From: an uncultured Pseudomonadota bacterium
Lineage (GTDB): Bacteria; Pseudomonadota; Gammaproteobacteria; Burkholderiales; Rhodocyclaceae
DNA length: 64,000 nt
Reading direction: 5' to 3'
Assembly (NCBI GenBank): GCA_903951825.1
Contig: CAJBDJ010000004.1
Coordinates: 1-64,000, forward strand
The first letter of the stretch is position 1. Every line of letters begins with the position of its first letter. Of this stretch, positions 6,768-20,100 are shown piece after piece. Under the pieces are notes generated by a model. It worked only from the letters and a program-made list of their open reading frames with translations, searched no databases and was not told where the DNA came from. Both the position numbers and the translations under genes were made by a program.

Positions 6768-8777
6768 TCATTCGAACTCGATGATGACCTGATCAACGGT
6801 CAGACTCTCGCCCGCCGCCGCCGAAATTTTCTTGACCTTGCAGTCTTGATCCGCCTTGAGGATGTTCTCCATCTTCATGGCTTCGATCACCGCCAGCTTT
6901 TCGCCGGCCTTGACCTCCTGGCCGACCTTGACAGCGACTTCGCGAAGCAGGCCGGGCATCGGCGAGATGAGGAATTTCGACAAATCGGGTGCCTGTTTTT
7001 CCGGCATCAGTGCCAGCAGTTCAGCCGCGCGCCCGCTCATGACCATGAAATCGGCACGCGTACCCCAGTGGAAGAGGCTGTAGCGGGTTTTGTGGCGCTC
7101 AACCTGCAAGGTGAATTCCTGACCGTTGCAGGTACCGACAAACAGCGATTCCCCCAGCTTCCAGGTCGAGCGCAGTTCGTAATGCCGACCTTGATATTCA
7201 ATGTCGTAACCGCCGGCGACCAGGCTGGCGGTAACCGGGTGATACTCGTTGCCTTGCGGATTGAGGCGAACCACCATCCAGTGGTCGCCAACGATGCGCT
7301 CGTGACCTTGCAACTGACCGCTGATCGACGCCGAGCGGTCGGTGAAGGCACGATAGACGTAGGCAGCAACCGATACCAGCAGCGCCGGATCATCGTGCGG
7401 CACCATCGAGGCGTCAAAGCCGCTCGGGTACTCTTCGGCGATAAAACCGGTGTTGAAGTTGCCCGACTGGAAGCGCTTGTGCTGCATCAGCGCCGCCTGG
7501 AAGGGGATGTTGGAGGAAATGCCACGGATGACAAAGCCGTTGAGCGCGTCGCGCATACGCCTGATGGCGCTTGGCCTGTCCTTGGCATGGACGATCAGCT
7601 TGGCGATCATCGAGTCGTAGAACATCGAAATTTCACCGCCATCGTACACACCCGTATCGACACGGGTGGTGCCGTTGCTGTCGGTAGTTTCCTTGGGCGG
7701 CTGAAATTTGACCAGGCGGCCGGTCGACGGCAGGAAGCCGCGGAACGGGTCTTCGGCGTTGATCCGGCATTCCATCGACCAGCCGTTGAGCTGAACATCG
7801 GCCTGCGTGATCGGCAGTTTTTCACCATAGGCAACGCGGATCATCAGCTCGACCAGGTCAACACCGGTAATCAGTTCGGTGACCGGATGCTCGACTTGCA
7901 AACGGGTGTTCATTTCCAGGAAGTAGAAGCTCTTGTCGGCGCCGACAACGAACTCGACCGTCCCGGCTGATTCGTAATTTACTGCCCGAGCGAGGGCGAC
8001 AGCCTGCTCGCCCATCGCCTTGCGCATCGCCGGGTCGACGAAGGGCGACGGCGCCTCTTCAATGACCTTCTGGTGGCGGCGCTGGATCGAGCAATCGCGC
8101 TCGTTGAGATAAACGTAATTGCCGAAGGCATCGCCGAGCACCTGAATTTCAATGTGGCGCGGTTCCAGCACATATTTTTCGATGAAGACGCGGTCGTCGC
8201 CGAACGCATTCCTGGCTTCATTGACGCAGGAGGCGAAGCCTTCAAAGGCTTCCTCGTCGTTGAAAGCGACGCGCAAACCCTTGCCGCCACCGCCGGCCGA
8301 GGCCTTGATCATGACCGGATAACCGATGCCCTTGGCGATCTCGACCGCTTCTGCCGGGCCGGAAATCGCCGCGTTGTAACCGGGGATGGTATTGACCTTG
8401 GCTTCGAGCGCCAGCTTCTTGGACTCGATCTTGTCGCCCATCTTGCTGCTGGAATAGTGCTTCGGGCCAATGAACTTGACGCCCGCTTCTTCCAGGCGGC
8501 GCGAGAACTCCGAGTTTTCCGACAAAAACCCATAGCCGGGGTGCACCGCTTCGGCACCCGTTTGCTGGCAGGCGGCGATGATCTTGTCGGCGACCAGGTA
8601 GGATTCCTTCGAGGCTGCCGGGCCAATACAGACGGCTTCGTCGGCCAGGTCGACGTGCAGCGCGTCCTTGTCGGCTTCGGAATAGACGGCAACCGTCAGG
8701 ATGCCCATCTTGCGGGCGGTTTTGATAACGCGGCAGGCGATTTCTCCCCGGTTCGCGATAAGAATTTTCTTGAACAT
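6768..8777 (-). CDS. pccA: propionyl-CoA carboxylase, biotin carboxylase/BCCP (alpha) subunit
   Basis: The 669-residue protein starts at MFKKILIANRGEIACRVI, preceded by a GGGAG ribosome binding site. The biotin carboxylase part includes the ATP-grasp glycine loop (KASAGGGGKGLR) and the EMNTRLQVEHPVTE motif. A linker domain follows, then a C-terminal biotinyl domain with the biotinylated lysine of AMKM at about residue 635. Length and order match PccA-type alpha subunits, and the beta subunit lies immediately upstream. With pccB it carboxylates propionyl-CoA to (S)-methylmalonyl-CoA in the cytoplasm. An acetyl-CoA or mixed acyl-CoA preference cannot be excluded, but the adjacent mutase supports propionyl-CoA. 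Confidence 0.94.
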   Translation of the reverse strand: MFKKILIANRGEIACRVIKTARKMGILTVAVYSEADKDALHVDLADEAVCIGPAASKESYLVADKIIAACQQTGAEAVHPGYGFLSENSEFSRRLEEAGVKFIGPKHYSSSKMGDKIESKKLALEAKVNTIPGYNAAISGPAEAVEIAKGIGYPVMIKASAGGGGKGLRVAFNDEEAFEGFASCVNEARNAFGDDRVFIEKYVLEPRHIEIQVLGDAFGNYVYLNERDCSIQRRHQKVIEEAPSPFVDPAMRKAMGEQAVALARAVNYESAGTVEFVVGADKSFYFLEMNTRLQVEHPVTELITGVDLVELMIRVAYGEKLPITQADVQLNGWSMECRINAEDPFRGFLPSTGRLVKFQPPKETTDSNGTTRVDTGVYDGGEISMFYDSMIAKLIVHAKDRPSAIRRMRDALNGFVIRGISSNIPFQAALMQHKRFQSGNFNTGFIAEEYPSGFDASMVPHDDPALLVSVAAYVYRAFTDRSASISGQLQGHERIVGDHWMVVRLNPQGNEYHPVTASLVAGGYDIEYQGRHYELRSTWKLGESLFVGTCNGQEFTLQVERHKTRYSLFHWGTRADFMVMSGRAAELLALMPEKQAPDLSKFLISPMPGLLREVAVKVGQEVKAGEKLAVIEAMKMENILKADQDCKVKKISAAAGESLTVDQVIIEFE

Positions 8778-8797
8778 GATGTTTTTCTCCCTGACGC

Positions 8798-10333
<1,536 letters not shown>

Positions 10334-10369
10334 AGAAAACTCCCTGAATGATGCGGGTAAGTCGAAAAA

Positions 10370-11365
10370 TCAGTGGTTCAGCATGTCGAGTAAAGCATAC
10401 GCGGCAGCGGCCGGCGTTGTCTGTCCCTGGGCGACGGCTTGGGCGAATCCCGGCAGGCTTTCCTGGACGCGCGAGTGATGGCGAAAGTGCTGGCGCAGGC
10501 CAAAATCAATCAGCTGCCACATCCAGTTCGTCGCCTGATGCTGGCGTTTGGCAGCAAACTCGCCGCTTGGCGTCAGCGCCGCCTGGTATTGCTCAATCGC
10601 CGCCCAAAACTCGGCGACGCCCTCTTTGTGCAAGGCGCTGGCGGTTAATACCGGCGGCAACCAGTTGGGCGACGCCGGGCGCAGCATGTGCAGCGCGTTT
10701 CTCCATTGGGCACGTGCCACGGCCGTCGCGCGCGGATCAATATCGGCTTTGTTGATGACGACCAGATCGGCAATCTCGACGATACCTTTCTTGATCGCCT
10801 GCAAGTCGTCACCAGCGTTTGGCAACTGCAGCAGACAAAAAATATCGACCATACCGGCAACGGTGGTTTCTGATTGCCCGACACCGACGGTTTCCACAAT
10901 GATGACGTCGAAACCGGCAGCCTCGCAGAGCAGCATTGCTTCGCGTGTCTTTTCGGCAACCCCGCCCAGCGAGCCGGCTGACGGGCTCGGGCGAATGAAG
11001 GCTTCAGCGTGCTGGCACAACTGTTCCATGCGCGTTTTGTCGCCCAGAATCGAGCCGCCGGAAAGCGACGACGATGGATCAACTGCCAGCACCGCCAGTT
11101 TTTTACCCCGCTCGATCAGCCAGACCCCGAGTGCTTCAATAAAGGTCGACTTGCCCGCCCCCGGAACGCCGGAAATGCCGACACGAATCGCCTGGCCGGT
11201 GTGCGGCAACAGGGTATTGAGTACATGCTGGGCGCGCTGCTGATGATCGCTGCGGGTCGATTCGATCAAGGTAATCGCTTTGGCCAGGGCGCGACGCTCC
11301 CCGGCCAGAACCCCGGCAATCAGGGTCTGATCAGCGGGCAGGAGCATTTGGCAAGGTGCGCTCAT
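10370..11365 (-). CDS. meaB: methylmalonyl-CoA mutase-associated GTPase MeaB
   Basis: The 331-residue protein carries the G3E-family P-loop GVPGAGKS at residues ~66-73, the Walker B-like VETVGVGQSE, and VVINKAD for guanine recognition. MeaB/ArgK protects and reloads adenosylcobalamin-dependent methylmalonyl-CoA mutase with GTP hydrolysis. The start at MSAPCQ (11365) is chosen from homology. It begins one base after the stop codon of the upstream PIN-like gene, so the carboxylase and mutase genes are on either side of it with a toxin-antitoxin-like pair in between. Confidence 0.94.
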   Translation of the reverse strand: MSAPCQMLLPADQTLIAGVLAGERRALAKAITLIESTRSDHQQRAQHVLNTLLPHTGQAIRVGISGVPGAGKSTFIEALGVWLIERGKKLAVLAVDPSSSLSGGSILGDKTRMEQLCQHAEAFIRPSPSAGSLGGVAEKTREAMLLCEAAGFDVIIVETVGVGQSETTVAGMVDIFCLLQLPNAGDDLQAIKKGIVEIADLVVINKADIDPRATAVARAQWRNALHMLRPASPNWLPPVLTASALHKEGVAEFWAAIEQYQAALTPSGEFAAKRQHQATNWMWQLIDFGLRQHFRHHSRVQESLPGFAQAVAQGQTTPAAAAYALLDMLNH

Positions 11366-11366
11366 C

Positions 11367-11699
11367 TCAGTCAATCTCCAGCACTCCCTCGGCGCCATCC
11401 TGCAGGAAAGCATGAATCGCCGATGCTTGCGCCAGCAACACCTCTCTGATTCGGGCATTGTTCACATTGCCCAGATTCAGGCGCAAAATTTTCGGCGGGC
11501 AGCCGCGCAGGACTGCCAGTTCGAGAAAATCGGCATCCTTGGTAACGATGCAAAAACTGTTGATCCGTGCGTACTCCCACAGCGCCAGATCGGGTGACTT
11601 GTCCAAACCACACAAAGCGACCTGAGTCGAACCAGGAAAAAGTAATTCCAGTTCGGGCAGCAGGCGCCGCGAGAGGTTTTGGTCGAGAAGCAGTTTCAC
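11367..11699 (-). CDS. DUF5615 PIN-like protein (probable toxin)
   Basis: The 110-residue protein has the DUF5615 pattern. An N-terminal MKLLLDQNLSRRL supplies an acidic residue, a central IVTKDADFLELA follows, and a conserved leucine-asparagine patch (ILRLNLGNV) comes after it. These proteins are PIN-like nuclease relatives, normally paired with DUF433 proteins as in the gene just upstream, and are regarded as putative toxin-antitoxin systems. Its start overlaps the DUF433 stop by four bases (ATGA at 11696-11699). The pair is embedded in the methylmalonyl-CoA operon; activity is inferred only. Confidence 0.85.
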   Translation of the reverse strand: MKLLLDQNLSRRLLPELELLFPGSTQVALCGLDKSPDLALWEYARINSFCIVTKDADFLELAVLRGCPPKILRLNLGNVNNARIREVLLAQASAIHAFLQDGAEGVLEID

Positions 11700-11926
11700 G
11701 CAGCGAGGCGCAGGGTTTGTTGTTCACGTTGAGCAGCGAAGACTAAACAAGCCCGAATATCTTCCAGTTCCAGCTCTGGGTAGTCTGCCAAAATTTCACT
11801 TTCGCTCATGCCGCTGGCCAGCCATCCCAGAACATCGTAGACCGTGATGCGACAATTTCGCACACAGGGACGGCCACCGCGCTTTCCGGGTTCCAAAGTG
11901 ATACGACTACCTAGGGAAGAAATCAT
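11696..11926 (-). CDS. DUF433 protein (probable antitoxin)
   Basis: The 76-residue protein matches the DUF433 family. It has ITLEPGKRGGRPCVRNCRITVYDVLGW with the conserved GGxPC/RITV motif and a winged or ribbon-helix DNA-binding region ending in ILADYPELELEDI. The start at 11926 has a good AGGAGA site six bases upstream; the frame is open further but without homology. It is the first gene of the pair with DUF5615 and probably neutralises it and autoregulates. The mutase gene ends 55 bases upstream. Confidence 0.85.
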   Translation of the reverse strand: MISSLGSRITLEPGKRGGRPCVRNCRITVYDVLGWLASGMSESEILADYPELELEDIRACLVFAAQREQQTLRLAA

Positions 11927-11981
11927 ACAAATTCTCCTGTGCTCGACGATGAAATCGTCCACAAAAATCCACTTGAATTTA

Positions 11982-14132
<2,151 letters not shown>

Positions 14133-14221
14133 GGGACACCCTCTCCGATCCGATTTTTGTGAGCCGATGATGCAGCGCTAAAATTTCTGCGCCGTCCACT
14201 ACACGACAGCAGTGCAAGTCG

Positions 14222-14239
14222 TGGATAATACTTTATCCA
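14222..14239. promoter_or_regulatory. putative operator of the GntR-family regulator
   Basis: A perfect 7-bp inverted repeat, TGGATAA - TACT - TTATCCA, lies in the 160-base intergenic region between the mutase gene (start 14132) and the divergent gntR-type gene (start 14293). GntR/FCD regulators bind short palindromes with this architecture. It could control both genes, but binding is inferred. Confidence 0.5.
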
Positions 14240-14292
14240 TAATTACGGAAGCAAGCTGGCAGCGTTCGGCTGGCGTCCCACTCATAGAGACA

Positions 14293-14961
14293 ATGACCCG
14301 TATTTCACAAACCGCACTGTACCTGGAGGTTGCCGAGCGTTTGCGGCAGCTTATTTTCGGCCACGAAATGATGCCCGGCGCGTGGATCGATGAGCAAAGA
14401 CTCGCCGAGCAATATGGGATTTCCCGCACCCCCCTGCGCGAGGCGCTCAAGGTTCTGGCTGCCGAGGGACTGGTTGAACTCAAGCCACGGCGCGGTTGTT
14501 ATGTGACTGAAATCTCGCCGCGCGACATGGATGACCTGTTCCCGCTGATCGCCTTGCTTGAAGGACGTTGCGCCGCGGAAGCCGCCAGGCGTGCCGGGGC
14601 AGAGGATATTCGCCAGTTGAGGACGATCCATGAAACTCTCGAAAGCTCGGCGCGAGAAAGTCGGATCAATGCGTTTTTCGAGGCCAATCAGGAGTTCCAC
14701 AAGCGCATCCAGGAGCTCGCCGACAATCGCTGGCTGCTCTCGGTGATTCAGGATTTACGCAAGGTATTGAAGCTTTGCCGGATGCATTCACTCTCGCGTG
14801 AAGGTCGTTTGCAGCAGTCGCTGGAAGAGCACCGGGCGATCCTTGCCGCGCTTGAGGCGGGCGATGCCGCCAGCGCCGAAAAACTGATGCATGACCATCT
14901 GCTTTCCGGACGCGAGGCGCTGGCCAAAATGCATCAAGGCGCGGCTTCTACCCTCAAATAG
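14293..14961 (+). CDS. GntR-family transcriptional regulator (FCD/FadR subfamily)
   Basis: The 222-residue protein has an N-terminal winged helix (residues ~10-75; the recognition helix region reads YGISRTPLREALKVLAAEGLVEL) and an alpha-helical FCD ligand-binding domain. The FCD metal-binding residues include an acidic position in the ALLEGRCAAE helix, His in FHKRIQ and His in EEHRAIL. FCD regulators sense small organic acids. It is divergent from the mutase gene with a palindrome between, so methylmalonyl-CoA/propionate genes are the likely target. ATG 14293 is preferred; an upstream start at 14212 would add 27 non-homologous residues and overlap the operator. Confidence 0.88.
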   Translation: MTRISQTALYLEVAERLRQLIFGHEMMPGAWIDEQRLAEQYGISRTPLREALKVLAAEGLVELKPRRGCYVTEISPRDMDDLFPLIALLEGRCAAEAARRAGAEDIRQLRTIHETLESSARESRINAFFEANQEFHKRIQELADNRWLLSVIQDLRKVLKLCRMHSLSREGRLQQSLEEHRAILAALEAGDAASAEKLMHDHLLSGREALAKMHQGAASTLK

Positions 14962-15034
14962 GGCTATCCAAAGGCTGCACGAGGCGGCTGTTTGTCCCCT
15001 GAAACTGAGTGTTTTTAAACCTGTGACCCCGGTA

Positions 15035-15811
15035 ATGAGCACGATCGATTTTTCTTGCAAAGGCGACATCGCCACCCTGACCCTCAACAACCCTGGCAAG
15101 CTCAACGCCATCACGCTCTCGATGTGGCAGCAGCTTGGCGAAAGCATCGCCAGAATCAGCCTTGACCGCGAGATTCGTTGTGTCGTGCTGCGTGGTGCCG
15201 GCGAAGACGCATTTGCCGCTGGCGGCGATCTCGAAGAATTTGTCACTCGGCGCGCCACCCTCGAACAGGCTCTGCACTACCACGCTGAGGTTGCCCGCGC
15301 CCTGCAGGCGATTGAGGGGTGCTCGCAGCCAACGGTCGCCTTGATTCATGGCGCCTGTATCGGCGGCGGGCTGGAAATTGCCGGTGCATGCGACCTGCGG
15401 ATTTGCGGCGAGAGCGCACGCTTCGGGGCGCCGATCAATCGCCTCGGGTTTTCAATGTACCCCGGCGAAATGGAGGGGCTGTTGCGCCTGGCCGGCGCCG
15501 CGGTCGTCAAGGAAATTCTTCTCGAAGGGAGGATTCTCGGTGCTGCCGAGGCCTGCGCCAAAGGATTGGTGACGCGCGTGGTTGCCGACGGGCAAGTGGC
15601 AGCGGAAGCCTACGCCACGGCTCGGCGCGTTTGCGCTGGCGCCCCCCTGGTCGCCGCCTGGCACAAACAGTGGATACGCCGGCTGCTCGACGGCCGGGCG
15701 CTGAGCGATGAAGAAAAAATCGCCTCCTTCGCTTTCCTCGACACTGAGGACTACAAGGAAGGACTTGCTGCCTTTCTTGAAAAACGCAAGCCTGAGTTCA
15801 AGGCGCGCTGA
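15035..15811 (+). CDS. enoyl-CoA hydratase/isomerase family protein
   Basis: The 258-residue protein has crotonase-fold signatures. The first oxyanion-hole segment is around AAGGDLEEF, and the second is HGACIGGGLEIAGACDLRI. Residues PINRLGFSMYPGEME follow, where crotonases keep their catalytic acids. It acts on a CoA thioester as a hydratase, isomerase or decarboxylase. Location next to the propionyl-CoA genes and the GntR regulator hints at a role in the same pathway, for example methylmalonyl-CoA decarboxylase or a side step, but the exact substrate is not readable. The last 14 bases overlap the convergent permease gene. Confidence 0.85.
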   Translation: MSTIDFSCKGDIATLTLNNPGKLNAITLSMWQQLGESIARISLDREIRCVVLRGAGEDAFAAGGDLEEFVTRRATLEQALHYHAEVARALQAIEGCSQPTVALIHGACIGGGLEIAGACDLRICGESARFGAPINRLGFSMYPGEMEGLLRLAGAAVVKEILLEGRILGAAEACAKGLVTRVVADGQVAAEAYATARRVCAGAPLVAAWHKQWIRRLLDGRALSDEEKIASFAFLDTEDYKEGLAAFLEKRKPEFKAR

Positions 15812-16613
15812 ACAAACCCCAGAGCATTTTCACCGCCAGTAAAACCAGCAGAACCGCAAACATCCGCTTCAGAACGGGCACCGGCAAACGGTGCGCCAAC
15901 TGCGCCCCGTAGGGCGCCGTCAACATGCTGGCCGGGACGAGCACGGCGAGCGCCGGCAAATAGACAAAACCGAGACTGCCCGGCGGCAGGTCGTCAACAT
16001 GCCAGCCATTGAAGATGTAGCCAATACTGCCGCCCAACGCAATTGGCAAGCCGACGGCGGCCGACGTACCGATGGCCTTTTGCACCCGCACGTTGCACCA
16101 CGAGAGAAAAGGCACCGTCAGCGCGCCGCCGCCAATTGCCACCAGCGACGAAATCATGCCAATGACCAGCCCCATCAAACCGACGCCCAACGAGCCAGGC
16201 AACTCCCGCGAGGGTTTGGGTTTGAGGTTGAGACCCATTTGCAAGGCGACCAGCGTGACGAAGACGGCAAAGAAAATGGCCAGTGGACGCAGCGGTACAT
16301 TCGCCGCAAAGAGCGTGCCAACGGCTGTGCCGATCAGAATGCCGGGGGTCATGCTGCTGACCACCCCCCAGAGCACTGCGCCGTGGCGATGGTGCGCCCG
16401 CAGGCTGGCAATCGCCGTAAAAATGATCGACGCCATCGAGGTGCCCAGCGCCATATGCAAAACCTCGCCGGGGGGAAACCCGCCTTGCGCCGAAAACATC
16501 ATGGTTAGCAAGGGCACCATCACCAAGCCCCCGCCAATCCCCAACATGCCTGCCGACACCCCGGTGAACGCGCCCAGCATCAAATACGGGACAATCCATA
16601 ACCATTCACTCAT
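15798..16613 (-). CDS. TauE/SafE family sulfite/anion exporter
   Basis: The 271-residue membrane protein has about eight transmembrane segments and the two TauE repeats, each with a glycine-rich GIGGGLVMVPLL or AIGGGALTVPFL motif. TauE/SafE proteins are thought to export sulfite, sulfoacetate or related organosulfur anions across the inner membrane. The sulfur-oxidation island lies about 7 kb away, which is compatible with sulfite export, but other anions are possible. It overlaps the 3' end of the enoyl-CoA hydratase gene. Confidence 0.87.
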   Translation of the reverse strand: MSEWLWIVPYLMLGAFTGVSAGMLGIGGGLVMVPLLTMMFSAQGGFPPGEVLHMALGTSMASIIFTAIASLRAHHRHGAVLWGVVSSMTPGILIGTAVGTLFAANVPLRPLAIFFAVFVTLVALQMGLNLKPKPSRELPGSLGVGLMGLVIGMISSLVAIGGGALTVPFLSWCNVRVQKAIGTSAAVGLPIALGGSIGYIFNGWHVDDLPPGSLGFVYLPALAVLVPASMLTAPYGAQLAHRLPVPVLKRMFAVLLVLLAVKMLWGLFSAP

Positions 16614-16703
16614 GCCTACTCCCGAACCCGAAAAACCGCCTGCTGTCGAGGAGCGCCTTGGTCGTGAGCGTCGGGCAAGGGGCAGATGCGGCCGGCGAAT
16701 TGA

Positions 16704-17132
16704 TCAGCGGTTCCAGCACTGGTCGACGGAAAGGGCGTCTTCTGCTTCCGAAGTTCTTCCGCTAGTGCCGGTGTGGGTCAAGGTTAAGTCGCCGCAGCGT
16801 GTATCGGCAACCCCCGGCGTCGCCGTCAAGGTGAAGCCGTTTGCCGTGCAATTGGCAGCGGGGTTACAGGCAATGGTGTAATGCCCGCCCTCCGAAGTCC
16901 CTAAACCCTGGCCGAGAGCCGTGGGGTAATTTCCCGTCGCCGTCGCCGAGCGTTCCATCCATTGCGCGGCACGCAACAACCCGGCCTTGCCATCGGCACG
17001 CCGACTGCGCACCAGGTACTCCTGGTAGCTGGGAATCGCAATGGCGGCGAGGATGCTGATGATGACCACCGTGATCATCAGTTCGATCAGGGTAAAGCCG
17101 CGCACAAAGTGCCTCGGGCGCGGGTGCGTCAT
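16704..17132 (-). CDS. pilE: type IV pilin-like protein PilE
   Basis: The 142-residue protein has a short basic leader ending RG followed by [20 protein letters not shown], the class III prepilin signature with Glu at +5. The C-terminal domain has four cysteines that could form disulfides. Length and position at the end of the fimT-pilV-pilW-pilX-pilY1 operon fit PilE-type minor pilins. The start overlaps the end of pilY1 by four bases (ATGA at 17129-17132). It depends on a prepilin peptidase located elsewhere. Whether it is a minor or a major pilin cannot be settled here. Confidence 0.88.
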   Translation of the reverse strand: MTHPRPRHFVRGFTLIELMITVVIISILAAIAIPSYQEYLVRSRRADGKAGLLRAAQWMERSATATGNYPTALGQGLGTSEGGHYTIACNPAANCTANGFTLTATPGVADTRCGDLTLTHTGTSGRTSEAEDALSVDQCWNR

Positions 17133-20100
17133 TGCAGCTTCCTCCAGCCAAAGCCGGTAAGGTCTTGCGGGACGTTGAGTTGCAAGAGATTGCAATTTGG
17201 GTAGCCGGGCGGACAGGGTTTGCAAGTCATGTCGCCCGGAGGGCAACCTCCACCTCCACCTCCACCTCCACCTCCACCCCCAACCACATTCCACTTGCCC
17301 ACGTCGCCACCCTTGCCAAGCAAGGACGTTCCGCCCAGGTTTACGCGATTACCCTCTCCGACGCCGACAAAGACGGACCAGCTCGGCGGCGCGCCGGTGA
17401 TGATGTTGAGTACGGTGAGGTATTCGTTGGCTAGTTTGTAGTTGCGATCGCAGCCACCGTTCGTCGGATCGTCCTGGGCACCCCAGCCCGGCGTGCGGCT
17501 GCGAATTCTGAGGAAACGGCTGGAGATCATGCCGCCGTTATTCACCGTCCGCTCACCGGAAACCGGCCAGTCGAAATACCAGCCGCGGCTTGGCGAGGCG
17601 CCGGTGTACGCAGCCCGCGAGGTTTTGTAGAAATCCTTACCGTTGTAAGACGTGCTAACTTCATTCTGCGTGACTTGGACAAGGTTGTCGCGGTTGGCAA
17701 CACTCGATCCACCGGTGATTGACGGGGTCGCGCCAACACCAAAGGTCGCGTTGTCCCAAATCGCATAGAGCGTTTGCTGGTCGGTCGAGGTACGGTCGTC
17801 GAATGTCATTTCGCGCCCGGTGCCGAAAGCCAGCATGATTCCACCATCCGGGTGCGCCGCCCATTGCGGGGCGGTGGTGATCGGTTGCGGGTTGGGGCTG
17901 GGTCTGGCGGCGTCCTTGGCCTCAAACAGTGTGAAATGCTGGGCAGCAGCTTGCCAATCAGCGGGGTTGCTGCTGGTGAGATTGACGCGCCAGAGTTTGC
18001 CGTGCAGATCGCCAACGTAAGCCACGTCGGCGGTGCCGTCGCCATTGATGTCGATCAATTGCGGGTTGGCTAGGCCGTTGCCCTGCTTGAGCGTGTTATC
18101 TAGAACAATCTTATCTAGAACAATCTTGACTAATGTTTTGTCGCCATCCAGATACTGAATCAAAAGCACCGCTTTTTCATTTGTGCTATTGACCCCGTTG
18201 CCCATCACCACCGCCCAGCGGCCGTTGTTCAGCCGAGTGATCTGCACGACGCGGGCGCTGTTGTTGGCATCGAGCGTCGGTTCGGCCAGGATGTGGCCGA
18301 TGTCCGCGTCCGTCCCGCCGGTCTTGTCGAGCATCACCAGGGTGCTGCCGCTGGATGTATCCAGGCCGCCCGGTGAAGTCACCTTGAGCACGAAGTAGCC
18401 CTTGCCGCCGGCACCGAGGGTGCCAACGAGGGCGGTCTGCCAGGCGCTGCCATCGTAAAAATCTCCGGTATAGGGCGAGCCATCGACAAAATAGCGGTGG
18501 GTGTAGGAAGGTAGCGAGTAGTCCCTGAGCTTGGAATAAACACCCAGCGGGACGTAGGCAAATTTTTCAGTGCCGTCATCGGCAGCGAATCCATGCAACA
18601 TCCCGTCATTGGCACCGACGTAGATCATCGTCGGGCGGTTTTTCTGATTAGATCGGAAAGTCCAGTAATCGTTACTGGTGTACCCCAGTTCCGGCTTGCC
18701 GACGACCCAGAGGGACGAATTGACAATATCGCCGAGCCGGCTGCTACGCGTGCGGAAGATGCCGTTGGTCTCCGACTCCTCCTTGCTGCGATCTCCGCGC
18801 AGGTAATCGACTCTTTGTGCAGCGACAACCTCGGTATCCGTCCCTTGAATCGCGCTTTTGAGGGTGGCGTCTTCCTTGAGATTATCCCATTTGAACAAGT
18901 TCACGCTGCCCCCCCCCGCCGGTGCCGGTGAAGTTGTAAAAATCAGGCGGTCAGCAGGAGTTTGGGCATCAAGTTTCGTCGCCGCATCCCACTGATCTGT
19001 GGTCGTCATCTTGAAATTGCTGTCAAGCGTCCACGACTTGAGGTAACCGCTCCAGTTTTTAGTGGCTTCGTAGCCGGCCGTATAGACTTTCGTCCCCGAT
19101 TGAATCGTCTGGGTATTCGCGGCGACACTAACCACCGGCACGATTTTGTCGGCGATGATCTGGGCAAGAATTTCGTTGAATGCGGCTGTCAGGCCGTTGG
19201 CATCGACTGCAGGATAAAAGCCGCCGCGCCCATTCACGCCGGCGTGCCAGAGATCGAGGATTTTGTCGTAATTGGCAGTGCCGATCCCCCCATTGTCAGC
19301 ATGTGGGTAGTCGCCATTGCCCAAGGAGTCATAGTTGGACCACCACCACAGATTGTCGGCCTGCTTCATGCATCGACGAGGCCAGCCGCGCAAGGGGTTG
19401 GGCCAGCCGAGCGGTGGCGTGGTTTGCTCACCGGCAATCATCGCCACGATGTCGCCCGAATACCAGTTGCCCCCCCATTTCGGAAGCGTTACTTGTTGCG
19501 TGACTTCACCGGGAGCTGTCGCGGGATCGGCGTTTGTGCCGGTACATGAGTAGTTTGCAGGAGGAGCGGGATCACCCGTCCGTTGAGTCCAGTTGCGCCG
19601 TTGTGTGTCAAGATTTGCGGCATTGCCAAAGCCGATGGTGTAGGTGGTCACCCCTTGCCATGTCATCGGGTTGTTGCGCGGGTTCCAGTACTCCGGGAGC
19701 ACCTGGGAGACTTTGCTGGGGCCGCTGCCGGATTCAAAATTTTTTTCCCCGGGTTCGCGAATCAGCGGGCTGACCTGGTTGTCCAGCGACGGTGCGTAAT
19801 CCTTTGACCACATCCAGAATGTCCAGTCGGCCAGGGTCGCCACCCGACCATGATCGCTACGAGGCTCCAGCCAGCGAAGATCGTTGATCACCGGGCTGTA
19901 GTTGTCCTGATAAACACGGGCGTAAGGCTGAGCGGGATCCCACGGTGTACCATCCGGCAAGTTGTCTCTCACCGTGTTATCCGCGTTTTTCAATTTCGTA
20001 CCATCTGCGTTACCGGGCAAGCCGTAATACTTGAGATATTCCGCGTGGCCCTTAGCATCCAGGAAAACTTTATTATCCTTTAGCGTCCACGGCCAAGCAG

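Noticed and set aside
6276-7970. A 564-codon plus-strand open frame across ribE and pccA
   Set aside because: It lies antisense to two highly conserved genes and has no recognisable domains; high G+C makes long antisense frames common.
14133-14292. Cobalamin riboswitch before the B12-dependent mutase
   Set aside because: The region is too short and has no B12-box-like sequence; a GntR-type palindrome is present instead.
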